A stretch of DNA of 36,501 nt, from positions 1,523-38,023 of the IMG/VR virus record IMGVR_UViG_3300028829_003058; one strand, 5' to 3'. The position numbers and the translations under genes were made by a program. Shown here one piece after another: positions 17,820 to 24,514 of this stretch. This stretch comes from a virus. Each line of letters opens with the position of its first letter. The stretch's first letter is position 1. The notes below the pieces were generated by a model. It was not told the origin of the DNA. It made no database searches and was given only the letters and a program-made list of their open reading frames with translations.

Positions 17820-17921
17820 ATGCGTACCAACCCTGACTTCCTGTTTAACCTGTCCGTATTCCTCGGCATCACAGTTCTCGAACTGCTGCTGCTCATCGGC
17901 ATCTACCATGTTCTCGCTTAG
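17820..17921 (+). CDS. Tiny single-pass membrane protein (33 aa)
   Basis: ATG 17820 follows GGGAGG by 7 nt and the frame ends at TAG 17921. The peptide has a short polar N-terminus (MRTNPDFLFN) and then one hydrophobic helix (LSVFLGITVLELLLLIGIY) reaching almost to the C-terminus. The next gene's ribosome-binding site overlaps its stop. Function is unknown; tiny phage membrane proteins can act in lysis control, superinfection exclusion or host inhibition. Confidence 0.75.
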   Translation: MRTNPDFLFNLSVFLGITVLELLLLIGIYHVLA

Positions 17922-17931
17922 GAGGCACACC

Positions 17932-18027
17932 ATGTCTGTACTCATCTTCGCCCTGTGCTGCATCGCCGGATACTTCATCGGCACTGCAGTCATTAACACC
18001 TTACGTTCATTAGGAGTATCGCTATGA
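17932..18027 (+). CDS. Tiny membrane protein (31 aa)
   Basis: ATG 17932 has GGAGG 6 nt upstream, which decides this start over longer in-frame readings. The peptide MSVLIFALCCIAGYFIGTAV is hydrophobic almost from its first residue, with a short C-terminal NTLRSLGVSL tail. A Cys pair sits in the helix. Its stop overlaps the next ATG as ATGA. Function unknown. Confidence 0.72.
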   Translation: MSVLIFALCCIAGYFIGTAVINTLRSLGVSL

Positions 18028-18227
18028 TCGACTACTACGCACTGCTCGTCGGCTGCTCATCCGCAGTCGTTATCCTCATCACTTACAAGTACATCAACCC
18101 GCTGCTGGAGGCACTCATGCACAAGCTCATTTACAAGATGCACCTGTCTTACCTGACATCCCGTCCCCTGACCCTGCGCCGCATCGGACGGATCTTCAAA
18201 CTGCGCTTCAAACTCGCACGGATGTAA
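18024..18227 (+). CDS. Small membrane protein with basic tail (67 aa)
   Basis: ATG 18024 follows TAGGAG by 7 nt and overlaps the preceding stop. One hydrophobic helix (YYALLVGCSSAVVILITY) near the N-terminus is followed by a strongly basic cytoplasmic-type tail (SRPLTLRRIGRIFKLRFKL). The positive-inside rule suggests N-out, C-in. It is third in a row of tiny membrane proteins and is followed by a hairpin. Not recognised. Confidence 0.75.
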   Translation: MIDYYALLVGCSSAVVILITYKYINPLLEALMHKLIYKMHLSYLTSRPLTLRRIGRIFKLRFKLARM

Positions 18228-18237
18228 CTTCACCTTC

Positions 18238-18274
18238 GCCGCTTGGAACACGATAACCCCGTGTTCCAGGCGGC
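18238..18274 (+). terminator. Long hairpin after tiny membrane-protein genes
   Basis: GCCGC...GGAACACG pairs with CGTGTTCC...GCGGC: 8 inner and 5 outer base pairs with a small internal loop and loop ATAACCC. It begins 11 nt after the stop at 18227. The following bases TCCTTTCTTCGTTCC are pyrimidine-rich but hold no T-run. A terminator or RNA-processing hairpin is likely. Confidence 0.5.
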
Positions 18275-18330
18275 TCCTTTCTTCGTTCCACAATCAATGA
18301 CCTCGTCACTTTGTTCCTCGGCTTATCTAA

Positions 18331-18408
18331 TCGATTCACTTCGTTCATCCGTGCTGCCGTGCTGGAATCTTCGATTCCAGCGCAGCACATCGACTCGCTC
18401 CGCTCGTC
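18331..18408 (+). repeat. Paired 19-nt motifs flanking a long hairpin
   Basis: Motifs at 18331-18349 and 18390-18408 agree at 14 of 19 positions; all five differences are transitions. Between them GTGCTGC and GCTGGAATC pair with GATTCCAGC and GCAGCAC (18351-18388), 16 bp with a 3-nt bulge. No ORF with a ribosome-binding site spans the block. Probably structured RNA or a mobile-type palindromic element. Confidence 0.55.
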
Positions 18409-18416
18409 GGCCAGAG

Positions 18417-18437
18417 CCGGGTCACAGTGGGGCCTGA
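18417..18437. repeat. 21-nt element, copy 1
   Basis: This 21-nt stretch, containing ACAGTGGGGCCTGA, matches 20390-20410 at 18 positions. It lies 12 nt upstream of the LexA box. Both copies are in non-coding blocks ahead of rightward genes, so a shared regulatory site is likely. Confidence 0.5.
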
Positions 18438-18449
18438 TCCTGAGTGGGC

Positions 18450-18469
18450 TACTGTATGGATATACAGTA
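18450..18469. promoter_or_regulatory. LexA-type SOS box
   Basis: TACTGTATGGATATACAGTA is an exact 8-bp inverted repeat with a 4-nt centre. The gammaproteobacterial LexA consensus is TACTGTATATATATACAGTA; this site keeps CTGT-N8-ACAG and all flanking bases, differing only in the two central GG. It lies about 290 nt upstream of the next rightward gene (18759). Host SOS control of a promoter here is inferred; no clear -35/-10 pair was found around it. Confidence 0.75.
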
Positions 18470-18515
18470 ACTAGTTTCCCTGAGCACGGATGCAACGAGG
18501 CCCGGACCGGGGCGT

Positions 18516-18540
18516 AGAGCCTTCTTTCTGGCGCTTTTTT
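18516..18540 (+). terminator. Intrinsic terminator
   Basis: AGAGCC (18516-18521) pairs with GGCGCT (18530-18535) with one mismatch across a TTCTTTCT loop, and TTTTTT ends at 18540. A GCCC/GGGC mini-hairpin lies just upstream. This is the only hairpin with a clear U-tract in the rightward leader region. Confidence 0.55.
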
Positions 18541-18681
18541 CCTAAGCTCTTGATTTCCTTGGTGTGTTAAGAGGGGAGGGGGTGGTTCAAATTTTTGATC
18601 TTCCCCGAAAGTGTAGAGGTGTTGGTGTGGTGTGGGTGTTTAGGTGTGGTTCGTGCGAGTCCAAGGCAATCGTGTGTGCGA
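18541..18681. other. Non-coding G/T-rich stretch
   Basis: No gene is visible between the terminator and the second hairpin element. The stretch has a GGGGAGGGGG purine run and then many GT repeats (about 18610-18655, e.g. GGTGTTGGTGTGGTGTGGG). Strand bias of this kind suggests a structured or protein-bound leader, but no specific motif is recognised. Confidence 0.4.
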
Positions 18682-18708
18682 CTCGCAAGCTCGCGCAGGT
18701 GAGCGGTG
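18682..18708 (+). promoter_or_regulatory. Leader hairpin element, copy 2
   Basis: This copy matches 17340-17366 at 24 of 27 positions. Its stem GCTCGC-GCAG-GTGAGC keeps pairing, with an A-U pair replaced by G-U, so the hairpin is conserved. It lies 51 nt upstream of the zinc-ribbon gene start. Confidence 0.55.
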
Positions 18709-18758
18709 TGTGGTGAAGGTTGGGTGTTGTGCCTGACCAAGATCGCTGGAGAAATGCC

Positions 18759-18995
18759 ATGTCTGGAATCATTGATGACGAAGGCCAGCAATGGGAACAC
18801 TGTTGTCATTGCGGAAATTTCACACGCATTCAGGATCTGGTGACTGGTTACAGTCCCAAGTGGCCTGACTATCCGTGGGTGGATCTGTGCAAGAACTGCA
18901 AGTCCAAACTGAAACCTGTTGTCTACGATATAGACGTAGATGACAACTACAGGATTCCCACAATACTCAAAGCTGACATTGAGGAGGCACCGTAA
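18759..18995 (+). CDS. Zinc-ribbon small protein (78 aa)
   Basis: ATG 18759 is chosen because GGAG lies 7 nt upstream; in-frame TTG 18720 and GTG 18729 lack one. Two CxxC-type knuckles are visible, CCHC near residues 15-18 and CKNC near 46-49, with about 27 residues between: a typical zinc ribbon. The C-terminus is acidic (YDIDVDDNYRIP). It is the first gene after the LexA-box block. No specific family is recognised; nucleic-acid or protein binding is plausible. Confidence 0.78.
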   Translation: MSGIIDDEGQQWEHCCHCGNFTRIQDLVTGYSPKWPDYPWVDLCKNCKSKLKPVVYDIDVDDNYRIPTILKADIEEAP

Positions 18996-19322
18996 ATGTT
19001 CACATTTATGCTTTTAACTGCGCTTGGCATGTACATCGTTCTGTGGAAGATCGGTGCATTCAAGCTGTTCAAATTCAGGGAGACACGCAGAGCCGCTGAT
19101 GGTGGTCTCGATGCTGCAATGACCTTCGGGCTTGTAGCCGTGTTCGCTGGAACCATGTCCGGAATGCTCATTGCAATGGGCAGCGGACTGATGCTGAGTG
19201 GTCTGTTATTCCTGACTCGCTCTTTTATCAAGCCCACGAAATCCATAGGAGGCACCTTGGATGGAATTGCCCATAGGCTCAAATCAGTTCCAACATTACT
19301 GCGAAGGACTGCAAACAACTGA
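18996..19322 (+). CDS. Membrane protein, two or three helices (108 aa)
   Basis: ATG 18996 directly follows the preceding stop, with GAGGAGG 8 nt upstream. Hydrophobic helices are MFTFMLLTALGMYIVLWKIG and AAMTFGLVAVFAGTMSGMLI with GSGLMLSGLLFLTRS, linked by a basic loop (FKFRETRRAADGG). The C-terminus is basic. The 3' end overlaps the next gene by 62 nt. Not recognised; the helix count would allow a holin-like protein, but nothing else supports that. Confidence 0.75.
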   Translation: MFTFMLLTALGMYIVLWKIGAFKLFKFRETRRAADGGLDAAMTFGLVAVFAGTMSGMLIAMGSGLMLSGLLFLTRSFIKPTKSIGGTLDGIAHRLKSVPTLLRRTANN

Positions 19323-19446
19323 TAGTCCAGAAGACATACTGGACCAGATTGAACAACGCACAGGGAAGTGCATCAACGAATTCAGTGCTGAAGAGCTTGA
19401 TGCTCAGATCGCTGAAATAACCAGCAGCATCATCGCTTGGTTATAA
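19261..19446 (+). CDS. Small acidic protein (61 aa)
   Basis: It starts inside the end of the membrane-protein gene at ATG 19261, supported by AGGAGG 8 nt upstream. The product is acidic, with a predicted helical C-terminal two-thirds (SPEDILDQIEQRTGKCINEF, then SAEELDAQIAEITSSIIAWL). Not recognised. The 62-nt overlap implies coupled translation. Confidence 0.68.
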   Translation: MELPIGSNQFQHYCEGLQTTDSPEDILDQIEQRTGKCINEFSAEELDAQIAEITSSIIAWL

Positions 19447-19488
19447 AGTAGTACTAACCTAAACCAACTGAAACATGGAGAAACGCAA

Positions 19489-20340
19489 ATGAACGAAGAA
19501 ACACAGCAGAACACCATTAATGGCTACACACATGACGGTGTGGACGAAGAGATGGTGAAAGCTACACAGATTGAGGAAGTCATTTCCCAGTTCGGGGATA
19601 TTGAGGACCTGCATCAGCGTAGCTACAAGACATTCCTGTTTGCTTCACTGGCTTGGAGTTACAAGTTCAAGCTGGCTCGTAGCATCATCCGTATGCTGGA
19701 TCAGAACGCTGGACTGGCAGACGCACAGGAACGTAACCAGAAGAAGCGTGAAGATGCACTCGTAGAGGTCATCAAGCGTACAGAGACTTCAGTTGATGAG
19801 CTGCAGAATCTGTACAACTGGGCGGCATCACAGACAAAGGAAGATCTGCTTCCGCTGAATGCTGATGTCATCGCTGCACTGCAAACCGAACCAGAAACTC
19901 CGAAAGATGAAATCGCTGAGTATGCCGAGATGATGGGCATCACTATCGAAGAAGCCACGGAAGATCTGGAAACTGTGACTAATCCTGAAGTTGAGCGAGC
20001 CGTGGAATTCGCTGATGAGGCAGCTGGAGAGCTGGATCAACGTACCGATGGCAACTATGAACTCAACTTTCCCATCACAGACTGGAATGCAGTCAGCACC
20101 ATGGAAAAGATTGCCGAGAAGGCTGAAACCTATGCACTGAAGAGCAAGCAACTGTGGAGACAGAACCGCAGGAAGAGCAAGAAAGCTCACCTCATTGCTA
20201 ACGTGAAGGCTTTCGAAGCAATCATGAACAGGGCAGACGAACTGGCTGTGCAATACCGCACTGACGTGGAAACTCAGATTGCAAAAGCACAGGAGCTGCA
20301 GACTGCTCTTCACGAGGATAGCAATCCCGTAATGGCGTAA
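19489..20340 (+). CDS. Acidic helical protein of unknown function (283 aa)
   Basis: ATG 19489 is preceded by GGAG (8 nt). The protein is nearly all helical and strongly acidic, with many Glu/Ala/Gln heptads: RIKR-type basic patches occur only at KFKLARSIIRML and WRQNRRKSKKAHLIANVK. There is no P-loop, zinc site or membrane segment. A segment ending LNFPITDWNAVSTMEKIAEK may separate two helical domains. It is the last gene of its unit; a hairpin follows 9 nt after the stop. I do not recognise a family and propose no function. Confidence 0.85.
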   Translation: MNEETQQNTINGYTHDGVDEEMVKATQIEEVISQFGDIEDLHQRSYKTFLFASLAWSYKFKLARSIIRMLDQNAGLADAQERNQKKREDALVEVIKRTETSVDELQNLYNWAASQTKEDLLPLNADVIAALQTEPETPKDEIAEYAEMMGITIEEATEDLETVTNPEVERAVEFADEAAGELDQRTDGNYELNFPITDWNAVSTMEKIAEKAETYALKSKQLWRQNRRKSKKAHLIANVKAFEAIMNRADELAVQYRTDVETQIAKAQELQTALHEDSNPVMA

Positions 20341-20349
20341 GGCAAGGGT

Positions 20350-20371
20350 CCCCGGATCGAGAGATCCGGGG
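20350..20371 (+). terminator. GNRA-loop hairpin closing the unit
   Basis: CCCCGGATC pairs perfectly with GATCCGGGG (9 bp) around a GAGA tetraloop of the stable GNRA class, 9 nt after the stop. GCTTAATCC follows, so there is no U-tract. A terminator or protective 3' end. Confidence 0.55.
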
Positions 20372-20389
20372 GCTTAATCCTTCACGGCA

Positions 20390-20410
20390 CCGGGGTACAG
20401 TGGGGTCTGA
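20390..20410. repeat. 21-nt element, copy 2
   Basis: It matches 18417-18437 at 18 of 21 positions (core ACAGTGGGGTCTGA) and leads into the GTAC-rich block. See copy 1. Confidence 0.5.
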
Positions 20411-20733
20411 AATGTACGATTGTATGTACGACCATTTTTTAGACCCTAAAGCATTGATCCATAAAGCAAAAGCACCCTAGTTTGTACGATCCAAACACCC
20501 CTTCTATAGGTGGAGTACGTATTAGAGGGTGTGCGGGGGGCCTCTAGTACTACTAATACGTACCTTTATAAACCAATAGGTATAATAGTACAGTAGTACA
20601 AATCAGTCCCTTCTGCTTTATAAATCAACAAGTTGCTGATGTACGATCATCAGTACTTGTACGATCGTACATTTTCTCGATGATCGTACAAATGTACTAC
20701 CATTGTACGATCATCATTTTCACGGTAGTACAT
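20395..20733. promoter_or_regulatory. GTAC-rich repeat array, candidate operator or origin
   Basis: Seventeen GTAC tetranucleotides lie between 20395 and 20731. TGTACGATCATC occurs exactly at 20640-20651 and 20704-20715, and inverted at 20679-20690. A 14-bp palindrome TGTACGATCGTACA sits at 20658-20671. Shorter TGTACGAT/C copies lie at 20413, 20425 and 20483. ATGTACTACC (20692-20701) is inverted at 20724-20733, just before the next ATG. A candidate -10, TATAAT, is at 20581-20586 with no good -35. The block contains no gene. A phage repressor or replication initiator binding array is inferred. Confidence 0.75.
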
Positions 20734-20736
20734 CCT

Positions 20737-21375
20737 ATGAAAATAGTATTTGGCTCCTATGAATTCCCCACCAAGAAAGCCCTGATCGAGGAGATTCGAA
20801 ACCGGGTAAATGCCGCTAAATTGAATAAACCCATGACTCCTCAGGACACCAATTTCTTCTGGTGGCTTATCCACGACAGACATCGCCACGCTGAACACAA
20901 GTTGCTTCATCCTATAAAGCATTTCTTTGTCAGACGTGGTGATTACGGTGAGAAACAAATCTGGATGGAGTACGACAACGGGGAAATAAATGACTTCTCA
21001 TGGCGTGCCTGTGTCACACCACGCACCAACAAGGATGATGCACTGGCCGCTGGACGGACAGCTATAAAACCCCAGATACGTGAATTTGTAACTGAGTTAG
21101 ATGAACTACGTTGTGCAATATCAGGAGAACTGGTTACTTTTGGAGATTTCGACGTTGACCATCATCCTGTTCCTTTCAAACAATTATTCGACGAGTGGTT
21201 GTTTGCTGAAGGCCTGACCTACGACGACATAAAAACAAACATAGGAGAACCACGCAGTCTTACAACGTCCATGATCGTACAAGAACAAGAACTTAGCTGG
21301 CAGCAATACCATGAACGCTATGCTGAGCTACGAATATTGAAATCTGAGCTTCACAGGACACTGAAGAACAAGTAG
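20737..21375 (+). CDS. DCL/DUF3223-family protein with HNH-like C-terminus
   Basis: The 212-aa product has two parts. Residues 1-95 fit the DCL (DUF3223) domain: KIVFGSYEFPTKKA at the start, a central LLHPIKHFFVRR and the closing NDFSWRACV. DCL proteins in plants act in chloroplast rRNA maturation; phage versions have no known role. Residues about 122-155 contain CAISG, then FDVDHHPVPFKQLFDEWL, resembling an HNH-type nuclease core that often follows DUF3223 in phages. The ATG 20737 has no Shine-Dalgarno and sits at the end of the GTAC array. A longer start at 20680 is possible but lies within the repeats. An 11-mer of the array recurs inside the gene (21271-21281). Confidence 0.82.
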   Translation: MKIVFGSYEFPTKKALIEEIRNRVNAAKLNKPMTPQDTNFFWWLIHDRHRHAEHKLLHPIKHFFVRRGDYGEKQIWMEYDNGEINDFSWRACVTPRTNKDDALAAGRTAIKPQIREFVTELDELRCAISGELVTFGDFDVDHHPVPFKQLFDEWLFAEGLTYDDIKTNIGEPRSLTTSMIVQEQELSWQQYHERYAELRILKSELHRTLKNK

Positions 21376-21416
21376 ACTGAGCGCTCACAAAAACACAACC
21401 CGCCGAGGGAGGCCCC

Positions 21417-23705
21417 ATGGCATGGAAGACCAAGGACGGTGAGCTGTCCAGCTCACTGCTGCTACCTATTAATGACCCGATTGAAGATTACATCACCGTC
21501 CTACGCTCTAATAAGCCATGTAATAAGACGATAAAAATCGACAAGGAAGGCAACTGGGAAGTATCTAGCTACCAGAAGCATTACCAATTTCAATTCTACA
21601 AGCTGCCTATCACGACTATTGAGCAGCTGCTTGTAGATATGGAGCAACTAAGAAGATGTAGTTATTACTTCTTCGTGTATGGCGCACCAACCCCTTATGC
21701 GGTTGAGCATGGAGATACCGATCTCTTAAAGCGCCGATCTGTTTCTCGGGAGGATCAGCCTGCAACGTTGATCGCAAGAGCTGCCTCCCTCATTGTGTTT
21801 GATATCGACGCACTGATCCTTCCGGGACTCACCTATGATGAAGCAGGAGCCAGAGAAGTAGTTAAAGTATTGGTTAAGCGTGGTCTCACGCAACTTGAGA
21901 ACACCAAACTTATCTACTACTGGACTTCGAAAGCAGGCAAGATTCCTAACCAAGCCAATATCCGTATCATTGGCATCTGTGAAAGTGCCGCTACGCTGGA
22001 GACCATCAAGGCATGGGCTTCTACCAGTGGGATTGTAGACGCCAAGATCTATGACCCTCAACAACCTATTTATATATCTGATCCTGTAATTACTCCTAGA
22101 GCCAAGTGTCCAATCAAACAGGAAGATCGCATTGGCATGATAGATGGTGAGTACGAGGAAATAGCTGAACTCCCCAAGATCAAGTTCGAACAGCAGGAAA
22201 GTGCACAAACACCGGATGACCCCAAGGATGACGTAATCCTTGCCAAGCTATACGAACATGGTTATGTAAAATCCAAGCTCAATCCCGGTAAGTACGACAT
22301 CACTTGCCCATGGGTACATGAACATTCCAATGAAACTGATTCAGGCACTATATTCATGCTGCCTAATTACAGTGGATTTTCACAACACGCATTCCGCTGT
22401 CAGCATGAGCACTGCGCGAATCGTGACCTGCAGGCAGCACTGGATATCAACCTAGACGTAGATGATGCCGAGTTCATAACAGAAGCGAAAGATGACGATG
22501 GATCAGCTGATGCCTTGGTACGACGCTACATATATCACAAGGACGCTGATCGCTTTTATGACTTGGTGACAGGTCAGGTTCTGAAGATCGAATCCATAAA
22601 CAGGACGTACGCGCACATACACATGCGCCCTTTGGCTACTACACTCATGTTCAGGCGTCCTGATCTGATAAAAGCAGACAACATGGCGTACATACCGGGA
22701 CAACCACGCATCACAACGTGGAATGGACTGGTAATCATCAACATGTGGAAGGACGAGGTACACGTAACACCTGTTAAAGGAGATCCCAAACCATGGCTAG
22801 ATCATTTGTCCTACTTGATGGACGAGAACGATTCAAAGCACTTTCTAAGCTGGGCAGCGTACACGCTGCAGAATCAGGGAACAAAGATCAATCATGCGTT
22901 GCTGATAGGCGGACCACCGAGGATAGGAAAGTACACGCTTTTAGAGCCGCTCAAGCGCAGCTTAGGTTCTTACAACGTATCCGAGCCGTCTGCTGAAGAG
23001 CTGAAGGAAACATATACTAATTACCTGCACCATACGAAACTTGTAGTTTTTCAGGAATGCCAGAACTTTGACAAACTCAACATTGAAAACAAGCTCAAGC
23101 CAATGCTCGCAGCACCTCCTAGCTCATTACGGGTACGTATGTTTGGGCAAGGATTTTACGAAACACCTAATCTCGTGCAAGCGGTGTTCATGTCCAATCA
23201 CCGTAACGCACTTAAAATTTCGCGTGGTGATGGACGTTACTACACCATCTGGTGCGATGTAGAGAAGAAGGAAGAAGCCTATTACATCAACCTGTATAAA
23301 TGGCTGGAAGACGAAGGTGGACTGGCTATTGTGGTTGACTATCTATTGAATTATGACGTATCACAATTCAATCCGAAAGCATTACCACCTACCAATGCGT
23401 ATAAAGAACTTATTACAGAATTAGGGTCTACAGATCTTGAAATGGTATTGAAGGAGTCGATTGAACATGGACAACCACCATTCCACAAAGATATAGTTAA
23501 ACCATCAGATCTGATAAAACATCAAGGCTGGGAAGGCGTAACAACAAAGAAACTTTCTAATGCGTTCGACTCACTGGGATGTCTACCCCGTACAGTACGG
23601 GATACAAATGGCAAACGTACATCACACAGCTTCTGGGCTATACGCAACGTAAGAAAATGGCGTAAGAGCAAGCCCATCCGCTGGTTGGAGGCTTACAGAA
23701 AATGA
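21417..23705 (+). CDS. Replicative primase-helicase, DUF5906/SF3 type
   Basis: The 762-aa protein combines a primase-like N-terminus and a superfamily 3-like helicase. An IVFDIDAL segment (about 127-133) could be the DxD motif of an archaeo-eukaryotic-type primase. CPWVHEH (about 296) with a C-x-H-x-H-C cluster (about 326-335) looks like a zinc site. The helicase has Walker A GPPRIGKYT (about 499-507), where most relatives have GKDT or GKS/T, an LVVFQE Walker B-like strand, and VFMSNHRNAL. A C-terminal winged-helix segment is likely. GAGGGAGG precedes ATG 21417. It presumably opens and primes the phage origin. Confidence 0.88.
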   Translation: MAWKTKDGELSSSLLLPINDPIEDYITVLRSNKPCNKTIKIDKEGNWEVSSYQKHYQFQFYKLPITTIEQLLVDMEQLRRCSYYFFVYGAPTPYAVEHGDTDLLKRRSVSREDQPATLIARAASLIVFDIDALILPGLTYDEAGAREVVKVLVKRGLTQLENTKLIYYWTSKAGKIPNQANIRIIGICESAATLETIKAWASTSGIVDAKIYDPQQPIYISDPVITPRAKCPIKQEDRIGMIDGEYEEIAELPKIKFEQQESAQTPDDPKDDVILAKLYEHGYVKSKLNPGKYDITCPWVHEHSNETDSGTIFMLPNYSGFSQHAFRCQHEHCANRDLQAALDINLDVDDAEFITEAKDDDGSADALVRRYIYHKDADRFYDLVTGQVLKIESINRTYAHIHMRPLATTLMFRRPDLIKADNMAYIPGQPRITTWNGLVIINMWKDEVHVTPVKGDPKPWLDHLSYLMDENDSKHFLSWAAYTLQNQGTKINHALLIGGPPRIGKYTLLEPLKRSLGSYNVSEPSAEELKETYTNYLHHTKLVVFQECQNFDKLNIENKLKPMLAAPPSSLRVRMFGQGFYETPNLVQAVFMSNHRNALKISRGDGRYYTIWCDVEKKEEAYYINLYKWLEDEGGLAIVVDYLLNYDVSQFNPKALPPTNAYKELITELGSTDLEMVLKESIEHGQPPFHKDIVKPSDLIKHQGWEGVTTKKLSNAFDSLGCLPRTVRDTNGKRTSHSFWAIRNVRKWRKSKPIRWLEAYRK

Positions 23706-23866
23706 TTAAACAACACCCAATGCCCGAACGTCCGCAATACCCGGAAGAAGATAACTTCAGTGACCGTGATAATTGCGGTGAAACCTGCGTCATCTTCTCA
23801 TTCGCACTGTTTGGAATAATAGGTGCAGCACTGGGAGCACTGGCAACCTATTTCATAATGAGGTAA
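23702..23866 (+). CDS. Small single-pass membrane protein (54 aa)
   Basis: ATG 23702 overlaps the primase-helicase stop as ATGA. The N-terminal half is proline-rich and polar (MPERPQYPEEDNFSDRD); the C-terminal half is one helix, FSFALFGIIGAALGALATYF. No clear ribosome-binding site is visible, so coupling is likely. Not recognised. Confidence 0.65.
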   Translation: MIKQHPMPERPQYPEEDNFSDRDNCGETCVIFSFALFGIIGAALGALATYFIMR

Positions 23867-23870
23867 TAAC

Positions 23871-24113
23871 ATGGGTGACATGGCTGATTGGTGCCTAGAG
23901 ATGGCACTCATGTATGACGACCATCTTGATTTCATATCCCGTCGCAAGATAGAACAACACATCTGGACTACCAAGGAAGGACAGGAAGTACATGTCACGA
24001 AGATGACAACGCAACATCTAATAAATACAATACTAATGATCGAAGAGGGGAGATCCAACCATGACAAAACGTGGATACAAATCCTACAAACCGAGCTTGA
24101 CTCTAGGTTGTGA
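23871..24113 (+). CDS. Small phage protein with TTKEG/M-T-x-x-HL motif (80 aa)
   Basis: AGGT precedes ATG 23871. The 80-aa product has MADWCLEMALMYDD near the N-terminus, then IWTTKEGQEVHVTKMTTQHL and NTILMIEE. This WTTK.G....V..M...HL.NTI.M pattern is common in small early genes of phages and prophages, with no assigned function that I know. The 3' end overlaps the next gene. Confidence 0.75.
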   Translation: MGDMADWCLEMALMYDDHLDFISRRKIEQHIWTTKEGQEVHVTKMTTQHLINTILMIEEGRSNHDKTWIQILQTELDSRL

Positions 24114-24240
24114 CATATTACTGGCTGCAGTAGTGATATTCGGAATACTTCTGTTAATGGTCTATGCAGAAGAATTCGTAGCAGCATTGTGTGAAATAAC
24201 TGGATGCGAGGAAACATCAAGCAATGGAAGAACTGACTGA
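24061..24240 (+). CDS. Small membrane protein (59 aa)
   Basis: ATG 24061, within the end of the preceding gene, has a strong GAGGGGAG site 7 nt upstream. One hydrophobic helix, DILLAAVVIFGILLLMVYA, is flanked by a basic N-terminus and an acidic, Cys-containing C-terminus. It overlaps the next gene's start by 17 nt. Function unknown. Confidence 0.68.
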   Translation: MTKRGYKSYKPSLTLGCDILLAAVVIFGILLLMVYAEEFVAALCEITGCEETSSNGRTD

Positions 24241-24505
24241 TCCGCAAAGTAACGAAAAAATAAGTAGCCTTGCACGCCGGGTAAATGACATGTCTCCGAA
24301 TGAAGAACCTGTAGATAAAGACAAAGTACGTGCTTGCCGGGAAGAGTATGAGAAATTTGCTAACTTCCATGGAGCAAGACCAAAGAAGTATGTAACTGAT
24401 CCAGAGTTGTTCAGACAATTCATATCCAAGCAATATGACTTGAATACCCGTGCTGCTGCCAAGTTATGGTTAAAGCAGATGGGAGTGACGATAGAATTAC
24501 CATAG
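24224..24505 (+). CDS. Small charged protein (93 aa)
   Basis: ATG 24224 overlaps the preceding gene. The protein is hydrophilic and helical: EEYEKFANFHGARPKKYVTD, then PELFRQFISKQYDLNTRAA and a C-terminal WLKQMGVTIELP. No motif is recognised. It is the last gene before the structured non-coding block. Confidence 0.72.
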   Translation: MEELTDPQSNEKISSLARRVNDMSPNEEPVDKDKVRACREEYEKFANFHGARPKKYVTDPELFRQFISKQYDLNTRAAAKLWLKQMGVTIELP

Positions 24506-24514
24506 CTTATGGCA

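Noticed and set aside
18243-18517. Two overlapping rightward frames in the hairpin block
   Set aside because: Neither has a ribosome-binding site, and both read through long palindromes; the shared DSLRSS text comes from the repeat in different frames.
18996-19322. Holin
   Set aside because: Helix count would allow it, but there is no endolysin nearby and it sits in the early-type operon, so I leave it as an unassigned membrane protein.
23798-24433. 211-aa leftward frame
   Set aside because: It opposes several coupled rightward genes with good ribosome-binding sites; composition is unnatural (Ile/Cys/Ser-rich).
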